Shown in pieces: positions 11,549 to 23,200 of a stretch of 64,000 bases of DNA (its first letter is position 1; every line of letters starts with the position of its first letter). The DNA lies in the NCBI GenBank assembly GCA_029339195.1, contig JAPTJF010000080.1, forward strand, positions 62,001 to 126,000. The letters are read 5' to 3'. This stretch comes from Micractinium sp. NFX-FRZ. Its lineage: Eukaryota; Chlorophyta; Trebouxiophyceae; Chlorellales; Chlorellaceae. The notes below the pieces were generated by a model, which saw only the letters and a program-made list of their open reading frames with translations, was not told where the DNA came from and searched no databases. A program made the translations under genes and the position numbers.

Positions 11549-14500
11549 CTATGCGCCGCGCTTGCGCGCCAGGAAGGCCAGCTGATCGGCCGAGAAGGTG
11601 GCCGCCTCCTGCTGAGTGATCAGGCCACGGGACAGCCACTGCTGCACGTCGCCGCCGGCGCTGTACGAGGCAGCGGGCGCGGCGGCGGCGGCGGCCGCCG
11701 GCGGGGGCGACGGCGACCGCTTGCGTGCCAGGAAGGCCAGCTGCTCGGCGGAGAAGGTGGTGGCCTCCTCCCGCGTGATGAGGCCTGCCGACAGCAGGCT
11801 GGACACGCTGGCGTTGGACACGGCGGGGGCGGCAGCGGAAGATGAGGAGGCACCCACGGAGGTGACCTGCGGGGTGTGGAAAGAAGATTGTGGGGTGGGG
11901 CCAGGGGCAGGGTGTGTGGCGGGATGCAAGGGGGGGATTGTCGGCAAGCGTGATTGTCGGCAAGCGTGCCTGGGGCAGCCCGGCATGCGGCCGTGGGTGG
12001 CGTGGCGGGGGCACGTGCGCATGTGCGTGCGTACGTGGTTTGCCACGTGGGTGCCGCGGGCACGGGGCGAGCCACGCCCACCCGATGTGCCGGTCACGCG
12101 GCGACCGCCTGTGTGCAGGGGTGTGCAGGATGCGAGCACGGCATGCAAAGCGCTGCTGATTGCGTGCTGGCCGGTTGCACTCACTGCATGCTTCATACCC
12201 GCCCATCGCCCAAGGCACTCTCTCACGCGCTTTTGCAATGCACCTACTTGCGCGCCTTGGAGTCCTACTCTTATTCCTAGTCACTGCTCTATCCCTAGTA
12301 AATTTTTCTGTCTCTAGTAACTGCTTCCCAATCCATACGTTGCTTCCCCCCCAACAACCCTTCTTCTGCGCTCCCTCAGCCCCCAAGCACGAGCGCCGCT
12401 GCCTCCCGCTCGGTCAAAGGCAGCCATCCGCCCAATCCAACAGCACAGCCCCCTCACGCATCCCCCTCTGTTTTATTCACTCGCAACGCACCTTGTAGCC
12501 CACGGCGGCCAGGATCTTGTCGTCCACCGAGAAGTCGGGCTGCTTGTCCAGGCGGCCGCTGGCCTGGAAGTCGCGCACCAGCTGCACGTTGGTGGGGTGT
12601 GGGGGGCGGGGATAGAGCGACAATGTGCTTTAGACTGAGATGAGGACGGCTATCAGCTTGGAAGTCACGCACCAGCTGCACCTGGCGTGTGGGGCGGAGA
12701 GAGGCAGATTGAAGGTTGTGTGTTACCCACCACCTTAACAACTCACAATTGCTCTCACGGATTCACACTACATGTGCACACACACCGCCGGTGCAGCCGC
12801 CCCCCCCCCCCCCCCAAACACACACACACCTGGTCCACGTCCTTCAGGAAGTTGTGGCGCGGCTGCCAGCCCAGCACGCGCTTCGCCTTGTCAGCGCTGG
12901 CAAAGAAGTGGCCGGTGCTGCGGGGACAGAGGGAGGGGAGGCAAAGCAGACACCATTATACTAGCTGGATCACAGCAGATGCAGGCGATGCGGCGCCCTC
13001 GCAAAGAAGTGGCCGGCTGCAATCATGGTGATGTGCTAACCCAGCAGAGGCGGAGCAGTGGCGGGTGCTGCCGGGCGAGAGCAAGGCCCAGAACAACGAG
13101 CCACGGGTGCACCCATCCCCGTCCCCAGTGCACCCTGCACTATCTAATGATTCAAGGATTGATATCACGAGCCGGCACCCACCGGAAGGGGAAGCCCTCG
13201 CCCTTCTTGAGGCCCATCTGTGAGGGGTCGTAGTGCACAATCTTGCACTCCTTGCCCGCGGCGGCGGCCACGGCCTTGGCGATGCCTGCATGGGCAGAAA
13301 GGCGCATGCGTGGGTGGAAGGTCGCGCATCCCTCCCCAGCCCCGTTCCCCGGTGCAAGCACTTCCCCTCCCTCCCTTCCCACTCACAACCTCAACACAGA
13401 ACCTCAATGTCATGTCCCCGCCCTCCCTCCGCCAGGCCCACCGTCCAGCGTGATGCAGCGGTCGGAGACAAGGTTGAAGTGCTCGCGCATGGCGGCATAG
13501 TTGCCGGGCACCAGCGACATCATGTCGGCCAGGTCCTCCACATGGCTCAGGCTGGTCAGCTGGACGCCCCGGGCGGGGATGGGCACGGGGCGGTCGCTGC
13601 GGGGCGGGAGCGGGAGTGAGCGAGGGAGCGGGAGAAGGCTGGTCAGGCGTATGCTTGGGTGAGCGCCGCCGCGCCGGGCGCACTGATCGGCCTGCCCCTT
13701 TCGCCCGTCCCAGCCAGGCCCTCCAAATGGTTCGTGATTCGGAGGGCCCCCATACTGCCAGCAGACCGGTCGCTAGCGGCCAGGGCCTCACCGCAGGATG
13801 CGCTCCATGAACTGCGAGCAGCGGTGGGAGGGGGGCAGGCGTGTTTACTTCTTAGAATGGCTCACTCAGGCAGCGGGCGGGCAGAGCCGCCTGCCTCGCT
13901 CCAAAAAGCCGACCCAGTTGGCTTGCTCAGCAAGCCCGCTTCACCCACATTGCCGCTCCAACTCACCCACTGCTCGCAGTCCTTGGCGGTGTGGGGGCCA
14001 TAGCTGCATGTAGGGGAGGTTGCGGCAGGGTGGGGCAGTCATGGGCCAGAGGACAGCGGCTGACTAGGCGGCAGCCACCACCTGGGTAAAAACACCGCCT
14101 GCCCCTGCGTGCCCACGCTCACCCCGCAGCACCTGCCACATAGTCCGCTTGCACATCCAGCTCCGCCGCCGCCACGCTCTGCCAACCACACATTCCACCC
14201 TCACAGTGCCCTCGCTCCCGCTGTGCCGCTCACAATCAACTGCGGCTGGAACACAATGCACGGCACGAGCTCGTCATGCAGATGCCTTGCCCCTGCGCTG
14301 CCCACCCACTCCCGCTGTACCGCTCACATGTACTGCGGCTGGAACACGGTGTAGGGCATGAACTTCTCATCCAGGTACTGCTCAACCGCCACATGGCCTG
14401 CGCAGTACCATACATGAGGTAAGCTTAAGCCGTTTGAAAAGCACGTGGGAACGACACCCACATGCGCATGTGTGTATGGTGCGGTGAATTGTGTGTCTCG

Positions 14501-16203
14501 ACCCATAGCCCAGCGCGGTGCCGGCAGTTGACAGGGCAACTGGAAAGTTAAAGGAAAGGCACCCCAATCCACGGAACGCGCCTACACCCTCCTGGCCCTC
14601 CCTGCCCGCTCCCCCCCCACTGCACGCAGTTTGCTTCACCAGGCTCCGGGCCCTCCCTGCCCTGCACGTGATTACATAACATAATGAGGCTCAAAAGTCT
14701 CACCCGCGGAGGACTTGCGCTTGTCCCCCTCCACATGCATCGGCTCCACATCGTTGGCAGAGTACGCGCCAGCGGAGCTCACGTACACATAGTGCTTCAC
14801 ACGGCCCTGCAGGCAAGGCAGTGCGGTGTGTGTGTGTGTGTGTGTGTGAGCGCAGGGCCCAGGAAGAGCCAACCTCCCTGCGGCAGAGGGGTGGCATGCG
14901 AAGAGTGTACACGTTATGCTTCACGCAGCAGTGCAGGCAGTACGAGTGCGATACCGCCCGGCGCTGGTTGTTGTGCAGCGCACGCTTGCCTTGAAGTGGT
15001 CGATGAGGGGCTTGCAGTTGTCCAGGTCCTTGCCGTTGTTGTCGTACACAATGTCAAACTCGCCCGCGGGGTAGGTGGAGGGGTCGGCAGGGTTGCCCCA
15101 CACCACCTGCACACAACCACGGGGGGGCGTTGCGACGTTGGGTTACATGGTTGGGTGGGACAGGCGGCAGCACAGGCGGGGCCGGCGGGACAGCTACGTG
15201 TGAGCGGAGCGGCGCTTCTCTGGCTGCTCCTCCCTGTGCGCAGCTGCTGCTCTGGGTTGATTGAGAGAGCGATACGGGGCAGCAGGGGGTGGATTTCCCC
15301 TTCCGAAAGACGCCCGCACCTGCGCGCCGCGCAGCGTGGCGTACTGGCTGAAGGGCGCCTTGGCAGACAGCTTGCCCTGCGGGTGGTGAGAAGCGCACGG
15401 GAGGGAGGGAGGGCGGGGCTTTGTGAAGCTCGAAGCTGAGCGCACCGCCAGGCAGGTGGACATAGCAAGGGCAGGGCAACGCGTGGAGGCAGGCCTGCTG
15501 CCGCCCGGCCACTGCAGACGTGCCAGCGGGCGGAGCATTGCATGTGCACGCAGCGTGTGCATGCAGCAGCGCAGCATGCACAGCTTTCAAGCGTGGTGCA
15601 AGCCCCAGCACAGCATGCCATGCCGCATGATCCAATGTGAGCGGTGCAGTGTGCGGTGCAGCCGCCCAGACTGACTGCACGCCTTAAAAAGTAAGCAAGG
15701 CAGCCTTGCCTGGTCGCCGTCGTTCAGGATCGTCACGCTGTGCCCGTCGGCCAGCAGCTTCTTTGCGAGGTGCAAGCCCAAAAAGGCGTGGCCGCCGCCC
15801 TTGGTGTTCACAATCAGGGCAGAGTCGGCGCGCACGAGCACCTGCAGGAGAGGCATGATGAGTGGCAGTTGCAGAGCTGGTCGGCTGGCGGCTGGGCGGG
15901 GTGTGCGCAGGCCAGGCAGCGGCGGCGGCGGCAGCGGGGCGGGAGTAGTAGAGGGCGCGGAGGAAGCGGCTCCTGCCGCCTGCGCGCCCTTGCTACGATT
16001 CAATGACTGCCATCAACCCCCAGTGACGGCGATTGCCGCCCCAATGCACCTCTGCAAGCCAAGCCCACTGGCTTGCTGCCTCAGCCTCCAGCCCACCCTC
16101 AAACCTGCACTCTGCGGCCCGCCGCTGCACTGCCGCGAGTTGAGTCTGGCCGGCTGGTCAGCTTAGATCCGCTAAGCGCGGCCTTGGCCGACAGGGCGGA
16201 CAT
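11549..16203 (-). CDS. CSP41A: CSP41a-type chloroplast stem-loop RNA-binding protein (atypical SDR)
   Basis: Thirteen exons, 5' to 3': 16203-16105, 15841-15710, 15376-15320, 15106-14990, 14806-14704, 14397-14328, 14003-13967, 13811-13792, 13596-13442, 13285-13183, 12917-12830, 12581-12492, 11866-11549; 462 residues, all phases fit. Residues 1-33 (MSALSAKAALSGSKLTSR...) look like a plastid transit peptide. The core is an epimerase-like Rossmann fold: ALIVNTKGGGHAFLGLHLAK, FDIVYDNNGKDLD, YVYVSSAGAYS, PYTVFQPQYIYGP, DRPVPIPARGVQLTSL, GKECKIVHYDPSQMG and TGHFFASADKAKRVLGW. Plant CSP41a binds plastid rRNA and mRNA and has endoribonuclease activity; the VNT..GGHA N-terminus separates it from CSP41b. 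The last exon adds about 105 residues holding two copies of an LIT.EEATTFSAEQLAFLARKR motif, not present in plant CSP41a as I know it. Introns 2 and 4 use GC donors. Exon 8 is 20 nt. Confidence 0.93.
14827..14848. repeat. (GT)n microsatellite
   Basis: About eleven GT units lie inside intron 4 of the CSP41a gene, just upstream (in gene sense) of exon 5. Confidence 0.9.
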
Positions 16204-17257
16204 GGCTGGGCGCAACTCCTGGCCTGGGGCGTTAGCCGGGGCACAAACGCGAGGAGAGGTGAGGATGGATGCGCTGAAGGGATCGCGGTGGGCGCCGGCG
16301 CGTAGCAACGGGGCAGGGCGCCAGGCGAAGCCCCATCCAGCCTGGCCGTCCCGCTGTACTGGCACGGGATGAGCGGCGGGCCTGCAGCCAGCGACAGCTT
16401 CCTGTGTTCCGTCAGATTTCCGGCCCTGTCGCTGTCCCTACATGAAAAAAAAGCGCCGTCTGGTTTTCTCTAACATGTTGCCAAGCACGTGGGTCACCGG
16501 ACTGCCCAGTGAGGCAGCTTGGCCAGTGCCTGGCCGTGCCGGGCCGCCCCAGCACAGCGTCTGTTCTTTGCCCGACTTGGACATGCCCTGCTGTGGCCCC
16601 AGCCCACACACAAAGGCATGGCGCAATTCCTCTTTCGGTTCCCTCCTACACCACCCTTCGCGCCCATTTGCAAACGTTATTCCACTCTCGACCTCCCACC
16701 CCAATGGCCTGGCTGGCACAGCCAGCCAGCACCCGCATTGCAAATGTGCACAGTTCTTCTCCCAGTGCTACAAACTTCTCTTGCGACACTCTCTGCGCAG
16801 TCCCATGGCACGATGCTGGCTCCCCGTAAGCTTGTGCAGTACAAAGGGTTACAATATATGAACGAATACAGTTTACATGCCGAGGCTTATTAGATAAAGC
16901 AATTCAAGGAGGCGATTCAAGCACGGTGCCTCGAGGGCGGCCGCTGTGGGCCGAGCAGTTGCGCCGCAAACAGCACTCACAATGCATAAGTTTCTTTTCA
17001 CACTTATGTGTGCATGCGCGCATGTCACTAGATATGCGGTTTGGTAACATTTCGAGAATGCGTGCGTATATACTGCGTGCTAGCAACGATAGAGGGTGCA
17101 GAGCGCTTTGAAGGACATGGCGGTACAATCACAGGAAGTCAGCTGTGGCGCCGTGCTTAGTGGGCAGGCCAGCGGACGTGAAGCAGTACGGTAGCTGCCA
17201 GCAGGGCTGCATCACCCCCTGCCTGCCCCTCCGGGTGTACAAGCCCACCCCCTCTGC
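16204..17257. other. Intergenic region between two minus-strand genes
   Basis: About 1 kb holds the CSP41a promoter and leader and the 3' UTR of the Asp-box gene. On the minus strand a TGTAA at 16853-16849 is about 405 bp behind the stop at 17258 and is a candidate poly(A) signal. No gene is apparent. The sequence from 16840 to 17100 is clearly less GC-rich than its surroundings. Confidence 0.5.
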
Positions 17258-20200
17258 CTAGGTGCTGACGGGCGGGGTGTAACCGCCGTTCTTGGCGCCA
17301 GTCCCGGTGAAGGACACACCAGAGTTGGAGCTGCACACAGGCGTACAGGCGGGGAGGAAAATGAAGGGGTTGTGTAGGTTGGGCGGCGGGGGGTGAAGGT
17401 GAGGAGGCACAGTGCCGGCGGCGTGGCGTGCATAGCGCTGGGGCTTGCAGCCGGTTGCAGCTGGAACAGGCTGCGCGTGGCCCGGCAGGCGCACCGTGTG
17501 TAACCCTCAACATGGCACGCCAGGCATGTTGCCTTCATGCCGGCCACGGCATGATGCCAGCTAGCCAGCCTGCCCCGCCCGCCCGCCCGCCTGCCCTCAC
17601 CCACCTGATCAGCACGTCGTTCTGGGCCAGACCCTCTCCCAGCACCACCTGGCAGGGAGGACGGGCCCAGGCGGCAGGCATGTGAGTGAAGTGGGTGACG
17701 TGAGCTTCGCTGCACGCTGTCATTGGTGCAGCTGGACATGTGTAGAATGTGTCAACCATTCAAGCAGCCAGCCTTGCGCAAGCCATGCCTGTCTCAGGGT
17801 GCCAAGTGGTGTCATTTCATGGTAGATGACTGGTGCCTTTGGCTTGATTTCCTGTTGTTTCTTCTTCTGCCTGGCAATGCACACACAGACACACATACGC
17901 GAGCGCGCGGTGGCATTTCTGGCTCCATCGGAGATGATTGCAATCGAACGGATCCCCACCTTTGTGCCGTCATCGGAGCAGGCGAGGGCGAGGAAGAACA
18001 TGGCGTCACCGGGGATGGTGGAGCGCGTCCAGGTCAGCCCAAAGTCGTAGCTGCGCGGGGAGGTGAGCGGGCACTGTTGGCGGGGTCGCGGGTGCGCATG
18101 CGCGCTGCACTTGCGTGCAACATGCATGCACAAGAGTGCATCGCACGAGCACAAGCCACACCGCACAGCACACAGCACGGGGCAAAGCGCCCACGGCAAG
18201 GGATAGAGCGCACACAGCACACAGCACGGGACAAAGCGTGCACAGCAGCAGCACGCAGCACAGCGCACAGCACACGGCGCCCACCTGTAGTACAACGTGG
18301 CTGCATTCAAGGGTGAGGCAGGGGAAGCGGGTTGGGTGAGACTGTGCGGGCACAGGTGGCACCAGCAGCGTTGCCAGAGGGGCAGCAAAACTGCCAGTCC
18401 ACTGTAGTCCCCTGGCAGCCAGCCCATCTGCTGTGCCGTCCCACCTCCTCCCACGTCTACCGACACGCTCCGCCCATAACTCCTGGTGTTTGATACTGCT
18501 GTTCAGCTTCACCTCCCACGCCCGCTAGCTGTGCCAACCCTGCCCGCTGCCCCACCCCCGCCCCACAACGGACACCCTGCCCCGCTCCTCGCTGCCTTCA
18601 CCGAGGCTCCCAGCCGTGGCAGGCTGTCCTCTGCCCCGGCCCGCTGGCCCACGCACTCTCGCCCTGGGCCCTGCTCACCTGGAGCATCACTCTCAAGGAA
18701 GCCTCCGCGGCCGTCGCTGCCTTGGTATGTTGAGATGTAGAGCTTGCTGCCATCCAGTGACCCAGTGACTCTCTTCAGCATGCGGTGGCCTCCAGGGATG
18801 GGGCGCTTGGTCCACGTGGCACCGCCTGCAGGCATGGGCAGCGTGCTTGCCGGTGACGGTGCAGAGGGTTGTGCAGCGTGGTGCAAGCATCAGCACACAT
18901 TAGGGAGAGCGTGCTGGTGACGGCAAGCATGGGCGGGGGGATGCAAGCGGGCGCGCGCGCATGTGCGCCTACGTGGAGGGGCAAGCACTTGGGGACCCGC
19001 AGAGACAGGGGAGCACTGCTTTCTGCTCTTTGGGGAGCGCTGTTTTGGAGCAAAGCCGGGGCGATGCAACCCACAACCCCCCGCTGCGCTGCCGGCTGTC
19101 GATATCCCCCCTCCCCCACCTGCCACCCACCCCCCACCCGGCCCCGACCTGCCTGCCTCCCTGCCTGCCTGCCTACTGGCATCGTGGCCCCATCAATTGC
19201 ACTGACGGCCCGCTGCCACGTGTCATGCCCGCCGCCCTCCCTGAGCGCAGGGCCCAACATCCGCTCGGCCTCACACACCGTCTGAGCTGAGCCAGGGTCC
19301 GTGAGACTCCTGATAAAATGCTTCGAGTGCCGCCATCTTGCTGCCGTCACGTGACACCCACACGTCCTCCCACTGCTTTCCGGACGAGGCGGGTATGTTG
19401 GGAGCGGTCTGGCTGTACGTCTGCCCGCCGTCCTTGGAGAGATAGAGGTAAGAGTTGGTGAGGAGGCTGCCTTCGGCAACCAGGGCGGTGGATCCGTCGG
19501 CTGACATGGCCGCAGCCACCCACTTGCCGGTGGTGGGCATGGTGGATACGGCCCACGTGGCGCCACCTGCAGGGGAGCACTTGTGTGGTTGCGGGAGTCA
19601 GAGCGGCATCCCGTTTCAAAGCATTGGAGCGTATGCAGCTGGCTTCTATGCTGTAGTACGTCCAGTCGTGGCGGCCGGGGCAGCAGCCACCTGGGCGCCC
19701 CGCTGAACGTGCTCCCCCTTGCTGGGCACCCCTCACACGAGCAGCGGCATGCCAGAGCACAGCACGGCGCAGAACAGCACAGTGCAACCACCGCAGGCAC
19801 AGCACGGCTTGCCACTTGCCGCACCCACGCACCGTCGCTTGAGTGCCACGGTTTGCCCTTGATGTTGCCGTTGACGTCCATTGAGCCTGCCACCATCTTC
19901 AGCCCGTCCCGGCTGGAGTCCAGAGCCATCCAGTTGTACTTCGAACCAGAAGAAGGCGAGGAGGCACAGCATTGGTTCGGGACTGCCGTGGTGCTGTGGG
20001 GGTGCTGTGCTGGGCACCGCAGGGCTTGTGCATGATACATGCATGCACGCCCCAGTTATGCGTGCCTGCAACCACATCAATGCGAGGACCCCGTCCACCG
20101 CCAGCAGTGCTGTGCCTCACCTCCGACCGGGTTGCCGAGATGTTGCGAGACGCCCAGCTGGCGCCGCCTGCAGCCGGGGGGAAGCCACTGGCAGGTATGT

Positions 20201-23200
20201 TGCATGACCAAGCAGGAGGGATGCAGGCATGCTAGATCGCCCTCACTTCCCCCCACAGATTCAGCGTGGCAGCACCGCCGCAGCAGTAGAGGTAGCAGCG
20301 GCAGCAGTCCATGCACTGGGCAGTAGCAGCAGCAACAGCAGCGGCAGCAGCAGCGGCAGCAGCAACAGCGGCAGCGGCGGGGCAGGCAGGCGCAGCATGC
20401 AGTGGGGTGCAAGCTGGACCGACACCCAGCTATCATCCTTTAATGTTCAAGAAGCACCATGAAGTGTCAGCAGATAACGAAGCCCATCCCACCCACCGTC
20501 TGAGCTGATGTCCACGTTTCCCCAGTATGCACCCGCGGCCAGTTTGGTGAAGTCAGCTGAGGCTGTGGTCGCCCGATAGAAGCCCTGCATGCCAAATTGG
20601 GTGACCAGCCGGGAGTGTGGTGGCCAGCCGACCAGCTGATGTGTGCCGGGACCGCACATGTCGGCATGCGCACATGCCTCATGCCCCACATTCGTGCCCC
20701 ACCACGCAACCCCTTAGGCCGGCTTCCCGGCCCCCCTGAAGCTCCACCCCACCCCTTGCTGCCCTGCCTGGCCTTTGCCCCTCCCTCTCGCGGGCTCACC
20801 ATGCTGAAGTACCCCTGCACACAGGGGATGCGGCGGGGGAGGAGGTGGAGGTCGAATGCACGCTGGGGGTCTGACGGGGCAGGCATGACCAGGTTGCAGA
20901 AGCGGTGTGCATCCATTGGTGGGTCCAGGGCTTGCAGGCAGCGGGGCGCCCCACTCTGCCGGCTGAGCCCATTGATGGAATATCCCTCCCATGCCACCGC
21001 ACCTCACCCGTGCATCTCTATCACAAGCCCTCTGCCTCGAGTTGAGAGTCAGCAGGGCCCTCTCCGCAACATGGCGCCCTGCCCTCACCCCTCCTCCCCA
21101 CCCCCCACCCCACCCCCCAACCCACCCATTGGGAGAAGTCGGTTTTGCGGGTCCAGGTGGCACCCGAGTCCAGGGACACCCAGACCCCGGAAATGCTGCC
21201 GCCCTCGGTTGCAACGATCTTGGTGCAGGTCGAGTCGCAGTCCATGCTGTTCCAGTAGGCATACCTGCAAGGACAACACAGGGTATGTTTACAACACAGG
21301 GTTGTTCAGTACGAGTACGTAGAACGTATATTCTACAGTGAACTCAAAGCTTAAAGGCGCTATGCACATGGCAGTCAAGTAAACCTCGGTCCATTCATGC
21401 TGATGGACGAAGAACAGCTATGGCAAGGACGCAGCCTGCTGCACAGCATGCCTCAGGGGTGGAGGCGGCATGCCCTTGCAGGGTTGTAGCCCACATTCAT
21501 GCAACACAGCTCAGCACAGCAAGGCACGGCGTGGCATGGCATGGGATGGCACGGCACAGCACAAGCATGTTGTGCGCATGCCACCAGCCCACACACAGCT
21601 GCACCATGTCATCCGGCAGGGCTGATCAGCGCTGGCATGGGCGCGCGCACCCCGGCTCGGTGCCGCCTCCCCAGCCCCACCCTGCCGCTGAATCGCTCAC
21701 TGCAGCGGGGCGGGCGGGGACGGCGGCGGCGGCGGGGGCGGCGAGGCCGCCGGCCACTCGGCCAGGGTCTTTTCGGACAGGGCCTTGATCGTCACGCCGT
21801 TCTGCGCGCCCGCCGCTGTGCCCACAATCTCGATGCTGTACCCCACAGTGTCCAGCGGGATGACAAAGCTGTCCACCGGAAAACGAAAGTCGCCGTTTTG
21901 GAAGCTGCGTGGCCAGCAGGGGTGGGCCAGGCACGGACTTGGCGGCATCAGGAGTGCACGAGGGGCAGCACAGCACAGCACAGCACAGCACAGCACGGCA
22001 TGGTACAGCACGGCACAGCACTAGCAAGGCACCGGCACCCAACGTTGGGTGCCGGTTAATCCACTGCGGCACAGACAAGGTGGCACCCAGAATGCACGAG
22101 GCGGCAGCACGGCACATGACATCATATGAGAACAGCACACCACAGCACGGCATGGCACGGCACAGCACAGCACGGGACAGCACAGTGCTCACAGCACCCA
22201 ACTCACGGCGGCACGGATGCGGTGACGTCCAGGGTGCGCGAGGGGCTCTTGAACCGAACCTTGAACGTCTCTCCCGCGTTGAAGGCGTTGGCGATCACCA
22301 GCGTGCGAATCGTGACGTCCTTGGTCCCCGTCATCGTCAGTTTGTATGCCGATGGCAGGCCAAACTGGTTGCACACACCCCCCACGCCCATGGTCACGCC
22401 AAAGGGCCCCCTCTGGGTGGCAAAGGCGCTGCTGGCGGTGTAGTTGCAGCCCGTGGCATCCGTGGACGGTGCATCCAGTTTCAGGAAGACGTTGTTCTTG
22501 CAGTCATCTTCCACCATCGAGCCGGCAGTCACGTTGGTGGGGCCGCCGGCGGTGCTGTAGTCCCAGGTGTAAGGGCGGGCGCAAGGCCTGCATGGCGCAG
22601 CAGGGCGGCAGGGGGGTAGGGGCAGGTTTCCGGTGAAGATGGGTGCGGTGGGAAGAGCGTGCTGCTGGGTGCGGTGCCAGCGGGTGGCGTGGGGGGTGCA
22701 GATGGGGGGTGGCATGAGTGCTGCAGTATCTGGACGACATGCGTACAGGTAGATGCATACGTGTGGGTGGCAGGCACCTCATGGGCCAGCGGCTGGGCCG
22801 CAGCGAAAGGGCAGCCGAGCTGCCGGCACACAGACGAGCGCAGGGCTGCGGGTGTGTGGTGCAATGGCCGCCCAGGTGCCCCACCCCGGCCAGCCACTCA
22901 CCCTGCCGGGGGGGGAGGGGATGGCACTGGGCCCGCACCGCCCCCACCACCGCCTGTCGGGGGGGGAGGAGAGGCGGTGGGCGCTGGGCTCTGGTCATCT
23001 CCGCCAGAGGGGGGCTGGAGTGCTGGCGGTGGCGGCCTGGGGCTAGGCGGGGGTCGGCTGGGAGGCGGGGGTGGGCGAGGAGGGCGGGGAAGCGGCGGGC
23101 TTGGTGCGGGGCTGGGAGGGGGCCGTGGGCTGCATCCAATTGGGGGAGGTGGCCGAAGGAGTGAGAGGCCACAAAAGCTGCTGCGAGTGAGGGGTGTGCG

